From Fibrobacter sp. UWB15 (GTDB taxonomy: Bacteria; Fibrobacterota; Fibrobacteria; Fibrobacterales; Fibrobacteraceae), in NCBI RefSeq assembly GCF_900177705.1, contig NZ_FXBA01000010.1, forward strand, positions 44,338 to 108,337: DNA of 64,000 nt. Direction: 5' to 3'. The translations under genes were made by a program, and so were the position numbers. Positions 50,455 to 59,300 of the stretch are shown here, piece by piece (the first letter of the stretch is position 1; each line of letters begins with the position of its first letter). A model generated the notes under the pieces. The model was not told where the DNA came from. It saw nothing but the letters and a program-made list of their open reading frames with translations, and ran no database searches.

Positions 50455-51789
50455 TTACTTCCCCTTCCCCTTACCGGAGAAGTAGTCCTGCTGGCGTGTG
50501 ATGCCGAGAACGGCGTGCCAAAGCGCTCCGTTCGGGTTAATCTTCTTGCGTTCGCTGACGGCGTATTCGATAGGCACGTGCGAGAAGGCGTTGTTCATGC
50601 TGCCGACGACCATGTCGGTCTTGCCTGCCATGCCGGCGTGTACGGCGGCTTCGGCGAGCTGGAAGCAGAAAATGGCATCGGTGCCTTGAGCCGGAATGCT
50701 ACGAACCATGTAGCTCGGGTCAAAGTACTTGATGTTTATTTCCTTGCCGACCTTGTCGAAGTGTTCCTTGATTTTACGCGTCAGGAATTCGCCAATATCG
50801 TTCTTCAAAATATTGCCGCTCGCGTCCTTGCGCTCTGGCTGATCCTTGAACAGTTCCTGCCCGGCGCCTTCGGCAACAACGATCACGGCATGAGTCTTGC
50901 CGCTGCTGTAGCGGCTCTCTAGAGCCTTGAAGAGACCGTCAAGCGTAAAGGGTACTTCGGGTACCAGACAAATGTTCACGACCGTTGTAGCGAGCGCTGC
51001 GTAAGCGGCAATAAAGCCGGAATCGCGGCCCATGAGCTTCACGAGGCCAAGGCCGTTAAAGGCGCCGTTGGCTTCGTTGTGGGCGCTGGTAATCACGTCG
51101 GTTGCACTGAGCACTGCGGTTTCGAAACCGAAGGTGCGGTCAATTAGATTCAAGTCGTTGTCGATCGTCTTCGGAATGCCAATCACCGAAATGGGCTGGT
51201 GACGCTTCTTGACTTCTTCAGCAATATCGTGGGCGCCGCGGAGCGTACCGTCACCGCCAATGCAGAACAGCACGTTAATGTTGAGGCGCATCAAGGTGTC
51301 GACCATGACCTTGGCGTCCTGGTTTCCGCGGGAACTTCCGAGAATGGTACCGCCGTCTTCCTGAATGGCGTCCACCACGTCGGGATTCAGGATCATCGGG
51401 GAATATCCGTAGGCCGGGTTCAAACCGCGGTAGCCGTACGGAATGCCGAAAATGTTCCTTACGCCGTAGTCGAACCACAGTACCTGAACAAGACCCTTGA
51501 TTACGTTGTTCAAGCCTGGGCAGAGTCCGCCGCAAGTCACGATGCCTGCGCGAGTCCAGGCGGGGTCGTGGAAAATCGTTTCGCGAGGGCCGGCCGCTTC
51601 GAGCGACGGAATCGCCTTTCCGCTTTCGTGGAATTGCTGGATTCGGCCAATGTCGGCCGTAAGGCTTACTCGGTCAGACTCCGACACAAACGGAACGCCC
51701 TTCATGGGCGATTTTAAAGTTCCCTTGCCAACAGTTTCAATGGAAAGGTCGTACTTCTCCGGATTATTTAGAATGTCTTCCTGAGTCAT
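50455..51789 (-). CDS. pfkA: 6-phosphofructokinase (probably ATP-dependent, long form)
   Basis: The 444-aa enzyme has PFK landmarks: GGLCPGLNNVIKGLV, FGIPYGYRGL, GGDGTLRGAHDIAEE, GIPKTIDNDL and LMGRDSGFIAAYAALA. The phosphate-donor position reads GGDG (Gly), as in ATP enzymes, instead of GGDD of pyrophosphate enzymes. The second determinant is Lys (PKTIDND), as in the ATP-using long PFKs of trypanosomes and relatives. It phosphorylates fructose 6-phosphate in glycolysis. The length exceeds the 320 aa of E. coli PFK-I because of an N-terminal extension. GAGGAG precedes the start. ATP is predicted, not proven. Confidence 0.9.
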   Translation of the reverse strand: MTQEDILNNPEKYDLSIETVGKGTLKSPMKGVPFVSESDRVSLTADIGRIQQFHESGKAIPSLEAAGPRETIFHDPAWTRAGIVTCGGLCPGLNNVIKGLVQVLWFDYGVRNIFGIPYGYRGLNPAYGYSPMILNPDVVDAIQEDGGTILGSSRGNQDAKVMVDTLMRLNINVLFCIGGDGTLRGAHDIAEEVKKRHQPISVIGIPKTIDNDLNLIDRTFGFETAVLSATDVITSAHNEANGAFNGLGLVKLMGRDSGFIAAYAALATTVVNICLVPEVPFTLDGLFKALESRYSSGKTHAVIVVAEGAGQELFKDQPERKDASGNILKNDIGEFLTRKIKEHFDKVGKEINIKYFDPSYMVRSIPAQGTDAIFCFQLAEAAVHAGMAGKTDMVVGSMNNAFSHVPIEYAVSERKKINPNGALWHAVLGITRQQDYFSGKGKGK

Positions 51790-51891
51790 GACATGCTCCT
51801 CGTTTTGCCTTTAGAATACATCTAGGCATCTTAAAAAATACTAAAAAATAGAGGGGTTAGTAGTACAATTTAGTTTAGATAATTGTTACTT

Positions 51892-51924
51892 AAAACGCCC
51901 CGGGTTAAATCCGAGGCGTTTTTT
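51892..51924. terminator. Bidirectional Rho-independent terminator between histidine kinase and pfk
   Basis: AAAACGCC and GGCGTTTT (51892-51899 with 51915-51922), extended by CGG/CCG, are followed by TTTT on the plus strand; on the minus strand the stem ends in GTTTTAAG. Confidence 0.8.
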
Positions 51925-51961
51925 ACAATGCTTGTTAAATAAAGTTCAAATTATGAAATGA

Positions 51962-53833
51962 CTAAATGTCGAGCGGCGGGAAGTGTATCTTGGTTCTGAG
52001 ACCCGGGCCAGCATTTTCGATTTCGATTTTCATGTTGGTGAGCGTGCAGAGCTTTTTCACCATGGAAAGACCGATACCGGTTCCGCTTGTAGAACGCGTC
52101 ATTTCGTTTTCGACACGGTAGAATTCCTGGAACACCTTCTTCATTTCAGAGGCCGGAATGCCCGGGCCGTAGTCACGTACGGCAAGGTACATGTCACCGT
52201 TGTTCACGCGGAGCTCGATGCTGATCATCTTGTAGCTTGCATTCTTCGAGAACTTGAGCGAGTTGTCCACCAGGTTCATCAGAATCTGCATCACGGCGTC
52301 GCGGTCGATCAAGAGTGCTACGTTGTCTGCATCGGTGTCGGTCGAAACGGTGAGTTCAAAGCCTTGCTTTTCGATGTTCTTGCTGTAGGTTGCCACGAAG
52401 TCGTCAAGGACAGCCTTCGGACGTTCCTTACGGAGCTGCACGTTCCAGCGGTTGCCATCGAGCTTAGACAAATTAAGCACGTTCTGAATCAGGCGCGAAA
52501 GTCGGTCGGCTTCGCTTGCGATCTGACCGTAATAACGTTGTTTCTTTTCTTCGCTTGCAACCCAGGAATTCTGTAGTAGCTCGGCGTACATCTTGATAGC
52601 GGTAAGCGGAGTTTTGAGTTCATGGGTAATCGCTGAAACAAAGTCCTGACGCTTGGCGGCAAGGGCCACCTTGCTTTGGGTAAAACGGTAAATGGTAATC
52701 AGGCAGACTGCCACCACGATTAGAAGAATCAGACCGCTAAACAGAATCGTCATGTCGGCAGAGCCGCTCACTTCGCTGGAATACATCTTGAAGACGATCT
52801 TGTCGTAGGGCGGCGGTAGCGGACGCTTGGTTCTCAGTTCGTATTCGGCGTTGTTCTTGCCGATGGTCAGGAGTACGGTGTCTTCGTAGACCAGTTCAAT
52901 GGCGTAAGGCAGCTTGGCATAGGCCAGCTGTTCTTCCTGGGTCATGTAGTTCAGGTAAATCGCCTTGTCTACAACGAATCCCTGCACAATCGGAAGCATG
53001 CCTATATAGATCGTGCGGAAGAATACGATATAGTCCGACGTCATCCGGATTTTCAGGTCGGTAATGTTGACGTTGGTATTGCTACCGGTGAATACGGGAA
53101 TATCGGGAGCGATAGTCGTGTCGTTCTTGGCCGTTTCTGCCATGTAGGTCAGTGCTTCTTCTTCAGAAGTGAGTTCTACACGGGTCGGAATCTGCAAGTC
53201 CGGGATTTCGTCGTAAAGTTGGTCAATGGCTTCGGTGGAGTCCACGGTCTGTACCGTGCGCTTCGGAAGCCCGTTCCGAATATCAAGCTTGATTAGCAGG
53301 TACTGAATCAAGTCGCGAGTTTTCTTGCGCTGTTCCTGGTCGTCGAACGAGAAGTTGTCCCACATGGATTTTCCGATACCGGTACTGGTGTCGGGGTAGA
53401 ACGGCGTCAGGAGTTCGCCGCTGTGCGAAATCTGGAAATGCCCGAGCAATCCCTTGCGGCACTGGCGGTACAGCGAGTCGAAGTCGCAGTACGGTCCGCT
53501 GGAATCCGGGAACGAGAAGAACTCCGAGAAAAGTCGGCTGTTACCGCCAATCACCGTAATGGAATTCAAGATACCGTAGTCTTTGTAGGAACGGCTGTTT
53601 TCAATATTAAAGTCCGACGAGAGGCGCAGGCGCAGGCTTTCGTAGGCGGCGTCGATCCGTTCTTCTATTTTCTTTTCTTCCAGGGCAGCGGACTGCTCGT
53701 AAGTCTTGATGAACAAGATGGTCAGGGGAATTGCAATGACCAAGAAAATGGAAATAAACACCAGGCGTTCGGTGATGATTGCCTGGTGCTTTTTGATATA
53801 CGAAAGAGCTGCTTTAATCTTTACTTGTCGCAT
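51962..53833 (-). CDS. Membrane sensor histidine kinase
   Basis: The 623-aa protein has a first membrane span (about 20-42), a large periplasmic sensor of unknown fold (about 45-365), a second span (about 370-390) and a kinase. HisKA has ITHELKTPLTAIKMYAEL with His404 as the phosphorylated residue. The HATPase has NLVDNSLKFS, DYGPGIP and GTGIGLSMVKK. It phosphorylates the response regulator encoded just upstream; the two genes overlap by 13 bases, so they are translated together. The ligand is unknown. The gene following on the minus strand is pfk, but a terminator separates them. Confidence 0.92.
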   Translation of the reverse strand: MRQVKIKAALSYIKKHQAIITERLVFISIFLVIAIPLTILFIKTYEQSAALEEKKIEERIDAAYESLRLRLSSDFNIENSRSYKDYGILNSITVIGGNSRLFSEFFSFPDSSGPYCDFDSLYRQCRKGLLGHFQISHSGELLTPFYPDTSTGIGKSMWDNFSFDDQEQRKKTRDLIQYLLIKLDIRNGLPKRTVQTVDSTEAIDQLYDEIPDLQIPTRVELTSEEEALTYMAETAKNDTTIAPDIPVFTGSNTNVNITDLKIRMTSDYIVFFRTIYIGMLPIVQGFVVDKAIYLNYMTQEEQLAYAKLPYAIELVYEDTVLLTIGKNNAEYELRTKRPLPPPYDKIVFKMYSSEVSGSADMTILFSGLILLIVVAVCLITIYRFTQSKVALAAKRQDFVSAITHELKTPLTAIKMYAELLQNSWVASEEKKQRYYGQIASEADRLSRLIQNVLNLSKLDGNRWNVQLRKERPKAVLDDFVATYSKNIEKQGFELTVSTDTDADNVALLIDRDAVMQILMNLVDNSLKFSKNASYKMISIELRVNNGDMYLAVRDYGPGIPASEMKKVFQEFYRVENEMTRSTSGTGIGLSMVKKLCTLTNMKIEIENAGPGLRTKIHFPPLDI

Positions 53834-54546
53834 TCAGGAGCGGAACGCATCTGGTAGCCTTCACCGCGGAAGGTCACCAAGAGTTTCGGATGCGAAGGAT
53901 CGTCTTCGATTTTCTTGCGGAGCTTGGTAATGTGGATGTCCACGGTACGGGTGTCCACAGAATCAGCATTTTCGTAACCCCAGACCTTGCGGAGCAGTTC
54001 GGAACGGGGAACGGCGTGGTCGCGGTTGCGCCACAGGTATTCAAGAATTTCGATTTCCTTACGGGTGAAGGCGAGTTCTTCGGTGCCACGGGTACCCGTG
54101 TATTCACGGAAGTTCACGCGCAGACTACCGGCAATGAGCTTGCCTTCGTTTTCCATGGTCTGACGGCTGCGACGGAGCACTGCGTCAATACGGGCCAGGA
54201 GCATCGGAACGGAGAACGGCTTCGGAATGTAGTCGTCTGCGCCGTACTTGAGGCCGTTGATGATGTCGTCATCGGCGTTCTTAGCAGAAAGGATGATAAT
54301 CGGGAGGCTCTTGTCTTGTTCGCGGATCTTGTCGCAAACGGTGAAGCCGTCCATGCCCGGGAGCATGAGGTCCAGAAGAACGAGGTTGTACTGCTTGGTG
54401 AGGGCTTCGGCGAGACCGCTTTCGCCGTCGGCGCAATGCTTGACATTGTAACCGTTCAACTTGCAAAGGTCGATCAGGCCTTCAGCAATGGCGATTTCAT
54501 CTTCGATGATAAGAATTTTGGTGGTGCTTGTATTTTCAGTCGTCAT
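53821..54546 (-). CDS. OmpR/PhoB-family response regulator
   Basis: The 241-aa protein has a receiver domain (ILIIEDEIAIAEGL; phospho-acceptor Asp59 in LLDLMLPGMDGF; Lys in PKPFSVPML) and a winged-helix output (LAFTRKEIEILEYLWRN, VDIHITKLRKKIEDDPSHPKLLVTFRGEGYQM). It would regulate genes in response to the histidine kinase that follows with a 13-base overlap. The gene ending 22 bases upstream (54568) encodes an outer-membrane-like protein on the same strand, so that gene may be co-transcribed or a target. Confidence 0.95.
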   Translation of the reverse strand: MTTENTSTTKILIIEDEIAIAEGLIDLCKLNGYNVKHCADGESGLAEALTKQYNLVLLDLMLPGMDGFTVCDKIREQDKSLPIIILSAKNADDDIINGLKYGADDYIPKPFSVPMLLARIDAVLRRSRQTMENEGKLIAGSLRVNFREYTGTRGTEELAFTRKEIEILEYLWRNRDHAVPRSELLRKVWGYENADSVDTRTVDIHITKLRKKIEDDPSHPKLLVTFRGEGYQMRSAPECDK

Positions 54547-54567
54547 TTATTTTACCTGGGATTATGA

Positions 54568-55365
54568 TTAAATTGCAAGGCCGATACCGACTTCTGCGGT
54601 CATGTTGCCGGCGTCGATTTCTTCCGGATAGTCACCGCCAATGTAGTATTTGAAGTTGGCGTAAGCGGCAATCGGGATAATCGGGAGCTTGGCGCGGGTA
54701 CCGATAAGAATGTGACCGCCGATGCTGGTCTTAAGACCTTCGTCAAGAGCCTTGTCCTGAATCTGGACCTTCATTTCCTGACCTTTGGCCTGGAGAGCCT
54801 GGGACTTGGCTGCATCGTCCATAGTCGGGTCTAGAGCGATAGCCGCAACTTCTTCGAAGGTGTTCGGCTGAATGAAACTTGACGCGAATTTCTGGTTCAA
54901 GACAAAGGTGTTCAGGTGGTAAGAAAGACCGCCGCCGATATAGGGGCGAATAATCGGCAAGAACGTAATCGGGTAGGTGATAGAAAGGTCTCCGGTCATA
55001 GCGACAAACTTCGGATTTGCCTTGCCGAACGGGGTGCCGCCCAGTTCAATTTCGAGCGGAATCTCGGTCTTGGCCGAGGTCGGGTCTTCGACCCAAAGAG
55101 ATGCGTCGTAGGAGCCGAACTGGATGTTCAAGGTGGCTTCGATATCGATCACGGGGAGAATATCGACCCATGCCTTGAAACCGAAACCTTGCATTACGCC
55201 GTCAAAGCCTTCGTGGCTGAGTTCAATCTTGTCGGCGATGGTAGCCGGTTCAGCGGCTTTCATCTTGGTGCCAAAACCGGGGGCATAGTGGAAGCCGACG
55301 CCGACAATGGCGAAGGACTGGGTGGCGAGCAATGCGCCAGCTGCGACTAAAGCTTTTAAGTTCAT
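54568..55365 (-). CDS. Secreted outer-membrane-like protein, next to the two-component genes
   Basis: The 265-aa product has a Sec signal (MNLKALVAAGALLATQSFA). Its beta-rich sequence has periodic Gly and aromatic residues (VGVGFHYAPGFGTKM, ITYPITFLPIIRPYIGGGLSYHL, HILIGTRAKLPIIPIAAYANF) and ends AEVGIGLAI, suggesting an outer-membrane barrel. No named family is recognised. GGAG precedes the ATG. The response regulator gene begins 22 bases after its stop. Confidence 0.75.
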   Translation of the reverse strand: MNLKALVAAGALLATQSFAIVGVGFHYAPGFGTKMKAAEPATIADKIELSHEGFDGVMQGFGFKAWVDILPVIDIEATLNIQFGSYDASLWVEDPTSAKTEIPLEIELGGTPFGKANPKFVAMTGDLSITYPITFLPIIRPYIGGGLSYHLNTFVLNQKFASSFIQPNTFEEVAAIALDPTMDDAAKSQALQAKGQEMKVQIQDKALDEGLKTSIGGHILIGTRAKLPIIPIAAYANFKYYIGGDYPEEIDAGNMTAEVGIGLAI

Positions 55366-55444
55366 ATTTGCTCCTTAAACTTTGCCTTTGAAATTACATT
55401 AATATTTCAAAAAGCGGATGTTATTTTTTCATAAAATACTAAAA

Positions 55445-56842
55445 TCAGTCAATCGAGGGAACGACGACAATTTTTTTCTGCCCTTTACCGACCTTAATTT
55501 TGCCCAACTTGTAGTCCCCGATGACTCTTCCCTGACCGTCCAGAGCAGAAATGGTCACGTCGTGGTCCCCGGCATCGACCGGAATGCGGGTCACGTTGAT
55601 GGTGTTGGGCATGAATAGACCGATACGTAGGTCTGCCTGTTCCAACTGGCTCTGGCCCACGTCTACGGCGATGTTTTTCACGAGGTCGAAGATCCCGTTG
55701 CCCGTGTTGGTCGCCTTCTTGGCCTTTTGGGCGGCGATTGTGCGGAGCACTACGCGGGTAATGGTACGGACCGCGGTGGTCGCGTTCTCGTCTTTCATGT
55801 TCTGCTCGAGTTCGGAATCAATATTGGCCACTTTTTCGGGCGTGACGCGCATGGTTCCGTCCAGATTTACGCTGAACATGCTTGTGCGCTGGGGCAATTC
55901 CTTCTTTTCGGGAAGGGCGAACCCGACATGGAATGTATTGCTGCCGGCACCTGCAACAGGGGGTGCGAAAACGGTAAACGTATTGATTTTTCCGGTCTTG
56001 CCGTCTTTATAGGTGAGGTTCATGGCGGTGCCGCTCACATAGGTGCCTGACAGGTACATTTCGCCCAAAATGGGGCTGTGGCCAGCGTAACCCACCACGA
56101 TGATTTCTTGGCCCTTGGTGCGGGCGGCCGTTGCCTTGGGCGTGCTCGCGAGCGCTTCGGTCTTGAGACTCTTCAGGTCGTCTGCGCGGTCCATTTTGGT
56201 GAGGCTTTCATTGATGTATTCCCAGACTTCCTTGGGCATCTTCACATTGCCCTCTTCAAATGCCTTGGCAGCCTTCAGGTAGGCGATGGCGGCATCGTCT
56301 TCTTCGCCGGCCATATCGTAAACGATGGCGCTCAGGTAACGCAGCCAGCCGTTGTCGTTCACCTTTTCCTTGTCTTTCTGGTAAAGGGCTTCGGAGGCGA
56401 TTTGAGCCCTACGGACTTCTACCAGAGCTCCGTCCAGATCGCCGATGGCGAGGTAGTTCAAAATCTGGTACTGGTACATCATCAGCACTTCAAAGGGGCG
56501 TGCCCTGTAGGGGCGAATATTATCGTTGGTGACAATAGCTGCGGCTTCGTTCGTGACAGACTTGGTGTACAGGTCTTCGTAAATCTGTTCGGCCTGTGCA
56601 AAGTGCTTGATGCTTTCTTGGTTCTTGCCGGCGTAATGGTAGAGCATTCCCTCGTCAAAATGGTAAAGGAAGGCACTCTTCTCGCCGTAAAGGTCTTCTT
56701 TTTTCTTTTCGATTTTTGCAATCGTGCCTTCGAAACCTTCTTTTTTAAGGACGGGGGCGAGCGTTTCGTAACGAGTCATGGACTTGTTTGCGCAAGAACA
56801 AAGAATCAAGGAAAGTATTGCGAAAAGAACTAGGCGTTTCAT
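55445..56842 (-). CDS. COG3014-like lipoprotein of unknown function
   Basis: The 465-aa product starts MKRLVLFAILSLILCSCANK, a lipoprotein signal. The N-terminal half is helical with TPR-like pairs (HFDEGMLYHYAGKNQESIKHFAQAEQIYEDLY; GWLRYLSAIVYDMAGEEDDAAIAYLKAA). The C-terminal half contains EIIVVGYAGHSPILGE and a final beta part (GDHDVTISALDGQGRV ... KKIVVVPSID). I recognise the general pattern of the uncharacterised COG3014 group. GGAG precedes the start. The PEGA-domain gene 102 bases upstream has its own terminator. Confidence 0.7.
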   Translation of the reverse strand: MKRLVLFAILSLILCSCANKSMTRYETLAPVLKKEGFEGTIAKIEKKKEDLYGEKSAFLYHFDEGMLYHYAGKNQESIKHFAQAEQIYEDLYTKSVTNEAAAIVTNDNIRPYRARPFEVLMMYQYQILNYLAIGDLDGALVEVRRAQIASEALYQKDKEKVNDNGWLRYLSAIVYDMAGEEDDAAIAYLKAAKAFEEGNVKMPKEVWEYINESLTKMDRADDLKSLKTEALASTPKATAARTKGQEIIVVGYAGHSPILGEMYLSGTYVSGTAMNLTYKDGKTGKINTFTVFAPPVAGAGSNTFHVGFALPEKKELPQRTSMFSVNLDGTMRVTPEKVANIDSELEQNMKDENATTAVRTITRVVLRTIAAQKAKKATNTGNGIFDLVKNIAVDVGQSQLEQADLRIGLFMPNTINVTRIPVDAGDHDVTISALDGQGRVIGDYKLGKIKVGKGQKKIVVVPSID

Positions 56843-56880
56843 GTTTTCTCCAAAAAAGACGCTGCGTTAAATATAAATAA

Positions 56881-56910
56881 AACGCCCCTCCGGTTTTGCC
56901 GAGGAGCGTT
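56881..56910 (-). terminator. Terminator after the PEGA-domain gene
   Basis: AACGC...CCTC pairs with GAGG...GCGTT across 56881-56910, and on the minus strand GTTTTATTTAT follows. Confidence 0.65.
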
Positions 56911-56943
56911 GCTAAGCCTTCGAGAGAGAACGCTTTCGCTAAA

Positions 56944-57477
56944 TTATTTCTTCTTTTTGCCAGAAGCGTCGAGAGTAATTTCGACGGTTTCTTCACCCTT
57001 CACGGTCACGAGGGCTTCGGCAGACTTGCGGTTGGAACATTCGGCGCGAACCACGTGGTCGCCGGCATCGAGGTTGTTGATGGTGAGTGCGGCACCGTCG
57101 GTCTTGTCGGCGTTGTCGCCGTCGATGTAGATGAGGCACTTGCCCGGAATGGTGGTCACCTTGATAGCACCCTTAGGAATCTTGGTGCCGAAGTCAAATA
57201 CGTTGCGCTTGTCGTTACCCGGCCAAATGTTCACGCGCTGGTTCACCAGTTCGTAACCCTGGTCAATCACCACGAGAGTCTGGCGGCCAGACTTGACACT
57301 TGCATTTTCGATCGGGCTCTTGCCGAGAGGTTCGCCACCGAGGAACACGTCGCTGTTAGGCGGGTTGGTGATGATAGTGATGGTGGCTGCCTTACCGCGA
57401 GGAGGTGGGTCGTCGTCAGCGACGGCGACGGTAAAGAGGAATGCGACCAAAAGCGCAAAAACGTAAAGCTTTTTCAT
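56944..57477 (-). CDS. Secreted PEGA-domain protein
   Basis: The 177-aa product has a Sec signal (MKKLYVFALLVAFLFTVAVA). A PEGA-like repeat follows (TIITNPPNSDVFLGGEPLGKSP ... SGRQTLVVIDQGYE), and then a second one (IKVTTIPGKCLIYIDGDNADKTDG ... AGDHVVRAECSN). PEGA domains are surface or periplasmic beta domains of unknown ligand. It ends in a basic tail (DASGKKKK). GGAG is close to the start. It is divergent from the ABC-class ATPase gene. Confidence 0.82.
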   Translation of the reverse strand: MKKLYVFALLVAFLFTVAVADDDPPPRGKAATITIITNPPNSDVFLGGEPLGKSPIENASVKSGRQTLVVIDQGYELVNQRVNIWPGNDKRNVFDFGTKIPKGAIKVTTIPGKCLIYIDGDNADKTDGAALTINNLDAGDHVVRAECSNRKSAEALVTVKGEETVEITLDASGKKKK

Positions 57478-57597
57478 GGATTTCTCCTGTTTGTTTGTTC
57501 TAAAAATATAAAGTTTTTATGGAATTTAAATTTTTTTTATGAAAAAGTTTGGATACCTTATTTATTAATCTGGATTAAAAACTACTTTTCAGTACAT

Positions 57598-59283
57598 ATG
57601 AAAGCCCTTTACCAGAAAATTCGCACTTTAAACGGCAAAAATTACGGTCTGTACAAGTCTCTGGCAGATAAACCCTGGGATTTTGGCGACTTTGCGCTGG
57701 AATTCCTGCATGTGCAGGGCGACCCGTATGCACCGGCCTCTAGAGTCATGATCAGGGCGAATCTTTCGATGCTCGGTTACGCGGGCGAATGGGGCGGCTC
57801 TTTTGAACGTCGCTTGGCGTTGAGCGATTTCTTGCACCGCAAGCTTTCGCGACTGGTTAAAGAAAAGTATCCCGATAAGGACGGCGCAATCGTATTCGAT
57901 ACGGCTGGACCCGAGATGCTGGTGCGAAATTCACTGTGGATCGATAACGGCGAACTCCGGGCGTGTCTGCAGGTAAGGCTCCCGGGCGAGGGCCGCAAGA
58001 TTCAGGCCGAAGCCGCTGCCGAAATTTTGACGATGGTTTTGCCGGACTTGGTGTCGGCGGGGCTTTATTACAGCAAGTCCGATGAATCGGTTTTGCAAGA
58101 TTATTACCGCGTGCTCGCTGAACGCAAGGCGATTCTTGCCGAACTTGAAACCCGTGGGTTGTGTGCTTTTGTGCCCGACGGTGCCATGCTTCCGCGAGCA
58201 TCGGGCTTGAGCGAATTGCCACTCGAAGGCGCGGTGCCGTTTACCGCTCCCGAACAAATGGCGGTGACTTTGAACGTGTGCGGTCGCGAAATTCGCGGCA
58301 TGGGAATCCCGAAGGGAATCACCGTGATAACAGGTGGTGCCTTCCATGGAAAGTCGACGTTGTTGCAGGCCTTGACCCGCGCGGTCTACCCGCATATTCC
58401 GGGCGACGGCCGCGAAGGAATCGTGATTGATGAATCTGCACTCCGTGTGGGCGTCGAAGACGGCCGCAGCGTGCGCGGTACAGACTTGTCGATGTTCGTA
58501 CGTGACTTGCCGGGCGGCGTTTCCACTAAGAATTTCAATACGCTTTCGGCGTCGGGCTCAACAAGCGAAGCCGCGAACTTGCTCGAGGCTATGGAAGCGG
58601 GGGCTGGCACTTTCTTGATCGACGAAGATTCCTCGGCGGTGAACTTCTTGATTCGCGACATTCGCGTGCGCAAGCTCTTGGGCGATGACCGCGAACCGCT
58701 GATTCCCTTGACTGACCGCATTCGTGAAATTTCGGCGCAGGGCTACAGCTTTATTCTGGTGGCAGGTGCCTGCGGCGACTACCTCGACCTTGCCGACAAT
58801 ATCGTCATCATGGCAAACTACAAGGCCGAATGCGCAAAGTCTTCGCAGTCGCCGGAATCGCAACAGTCTACAGTCGCGGTCTCAAGCGCGCGCCCGTTTG
58901 TAGGCTACATACAACCTTTGCAAAAATCTGTGCGCCCCACCTCTGCGGTCGAGCGCCAAGTCAAGGTAAAACTTTCGGGCGATACTTTGTTGCAAATTGG
59001 GTTCCTGGTGTCCGACACTTCGCGCCTCAACACGCTTGTCGACAAGCAACAGCGCTTGGGTGCGGGCTTTGTGCTTTTGAACCTGCTGCAGAACGCCGCC
59101 AGCAATTCGGAATCGTCCGATGCTAGCGCTGATTCTGTCGCCGCGACTATCCGGAAACTTTACGAAAAAATCCAGAACGTGGGCTTCCGCAATCTGCCGC
59201 AGGGCATGAGCCGCGAAATGAGCCTCCCGCGTGTGGTCGATATTGCCTGCGTGGCGTTCAGACTGAGGGAAGGCTCTAGGTAA
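57598..59283 (+). CDS. Predicted ABC-class ATPase (COG3044 family)
   Basis: The 561-aa protein matches the soluble 'ABC-class ATPase' family in length and motifs. The N-terminal region has FALEFLHVQGDPYAPASRVMI. Walker A is GGAFHGKSTL (about residues 246-255). FIRDLPGG-like (MFVRDLPGG) and a Ser-rich ABC-type signature (SASGSTSEAANLLEAMEAG) follow, then Walker B FLIDEDSSAVNFLIRD. It has no membrane segments, so it is not a transporter subunit. Its role is unknown; a relative in trypanosomes is RNA-associated. The frame is open far upstream, but that stretch is antisense to the PEGA gene; the start at 57598 matches the family N terminus, although no Shine-Dalgarno is seen. Confidence 0.85.
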   Translation: MKALYQKIRTLNGKNYGLYKSLADKPWDFGDFALEFLHVQGDPYAPASRVMIRANLSMLGYAGEWGGSFERRLALSDFLHRKLSRLVKEKYPDKDGAIVFDTAGPEMLVRNSLWIDNGELRACLQVRLPGEGRKIQAEAAAEILTMVLPDLVSAGLYYSKSDESVLQDYYRVLAERKAILAELETRGLCAFVPDGAMLPRASGLSELPLEGAVPFTAPEQMAVTLNVCGREIRGMGIPKGITVITGGAFHGKSTLLQALTRAVYPHIPGDGREGIVIDESALRVGVEDGRSVRGTDLSMFVRDLPGGVSTKNFNTLSASGSTSEAANLLEAMEAGAGTFLIDEDSSAVNFLIRDIRVRKLLGDDREPLIPLTDRIREISAQGYSFILVAGACGDYLDLADNIVIMANYKAECAKSSQSPESQQSTVAVSSARPFVGYIQPLQKSVRPTSAVERQVKVKLSGDTLLQIGFLVSDTSRLNTLVDKQQRLGAGFVLLNLLQNAASNSESSDASADSVAATIRKLYEKIQNVGFRNLPQGMSREMSLPRVVDIACVAFRLREGSR

Positions 59284-59300
59284 CTAAAGGATTTTTAGCT

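Noticed and set aside
56896..57597. Upstream extension of the ABC-class ATPase by 234 codons
   Set aside because: The extension is antisense to the PEGA-domain gene, which has its own signal peptide and ribosome-binding site, and the family's N terminus matches 57598.
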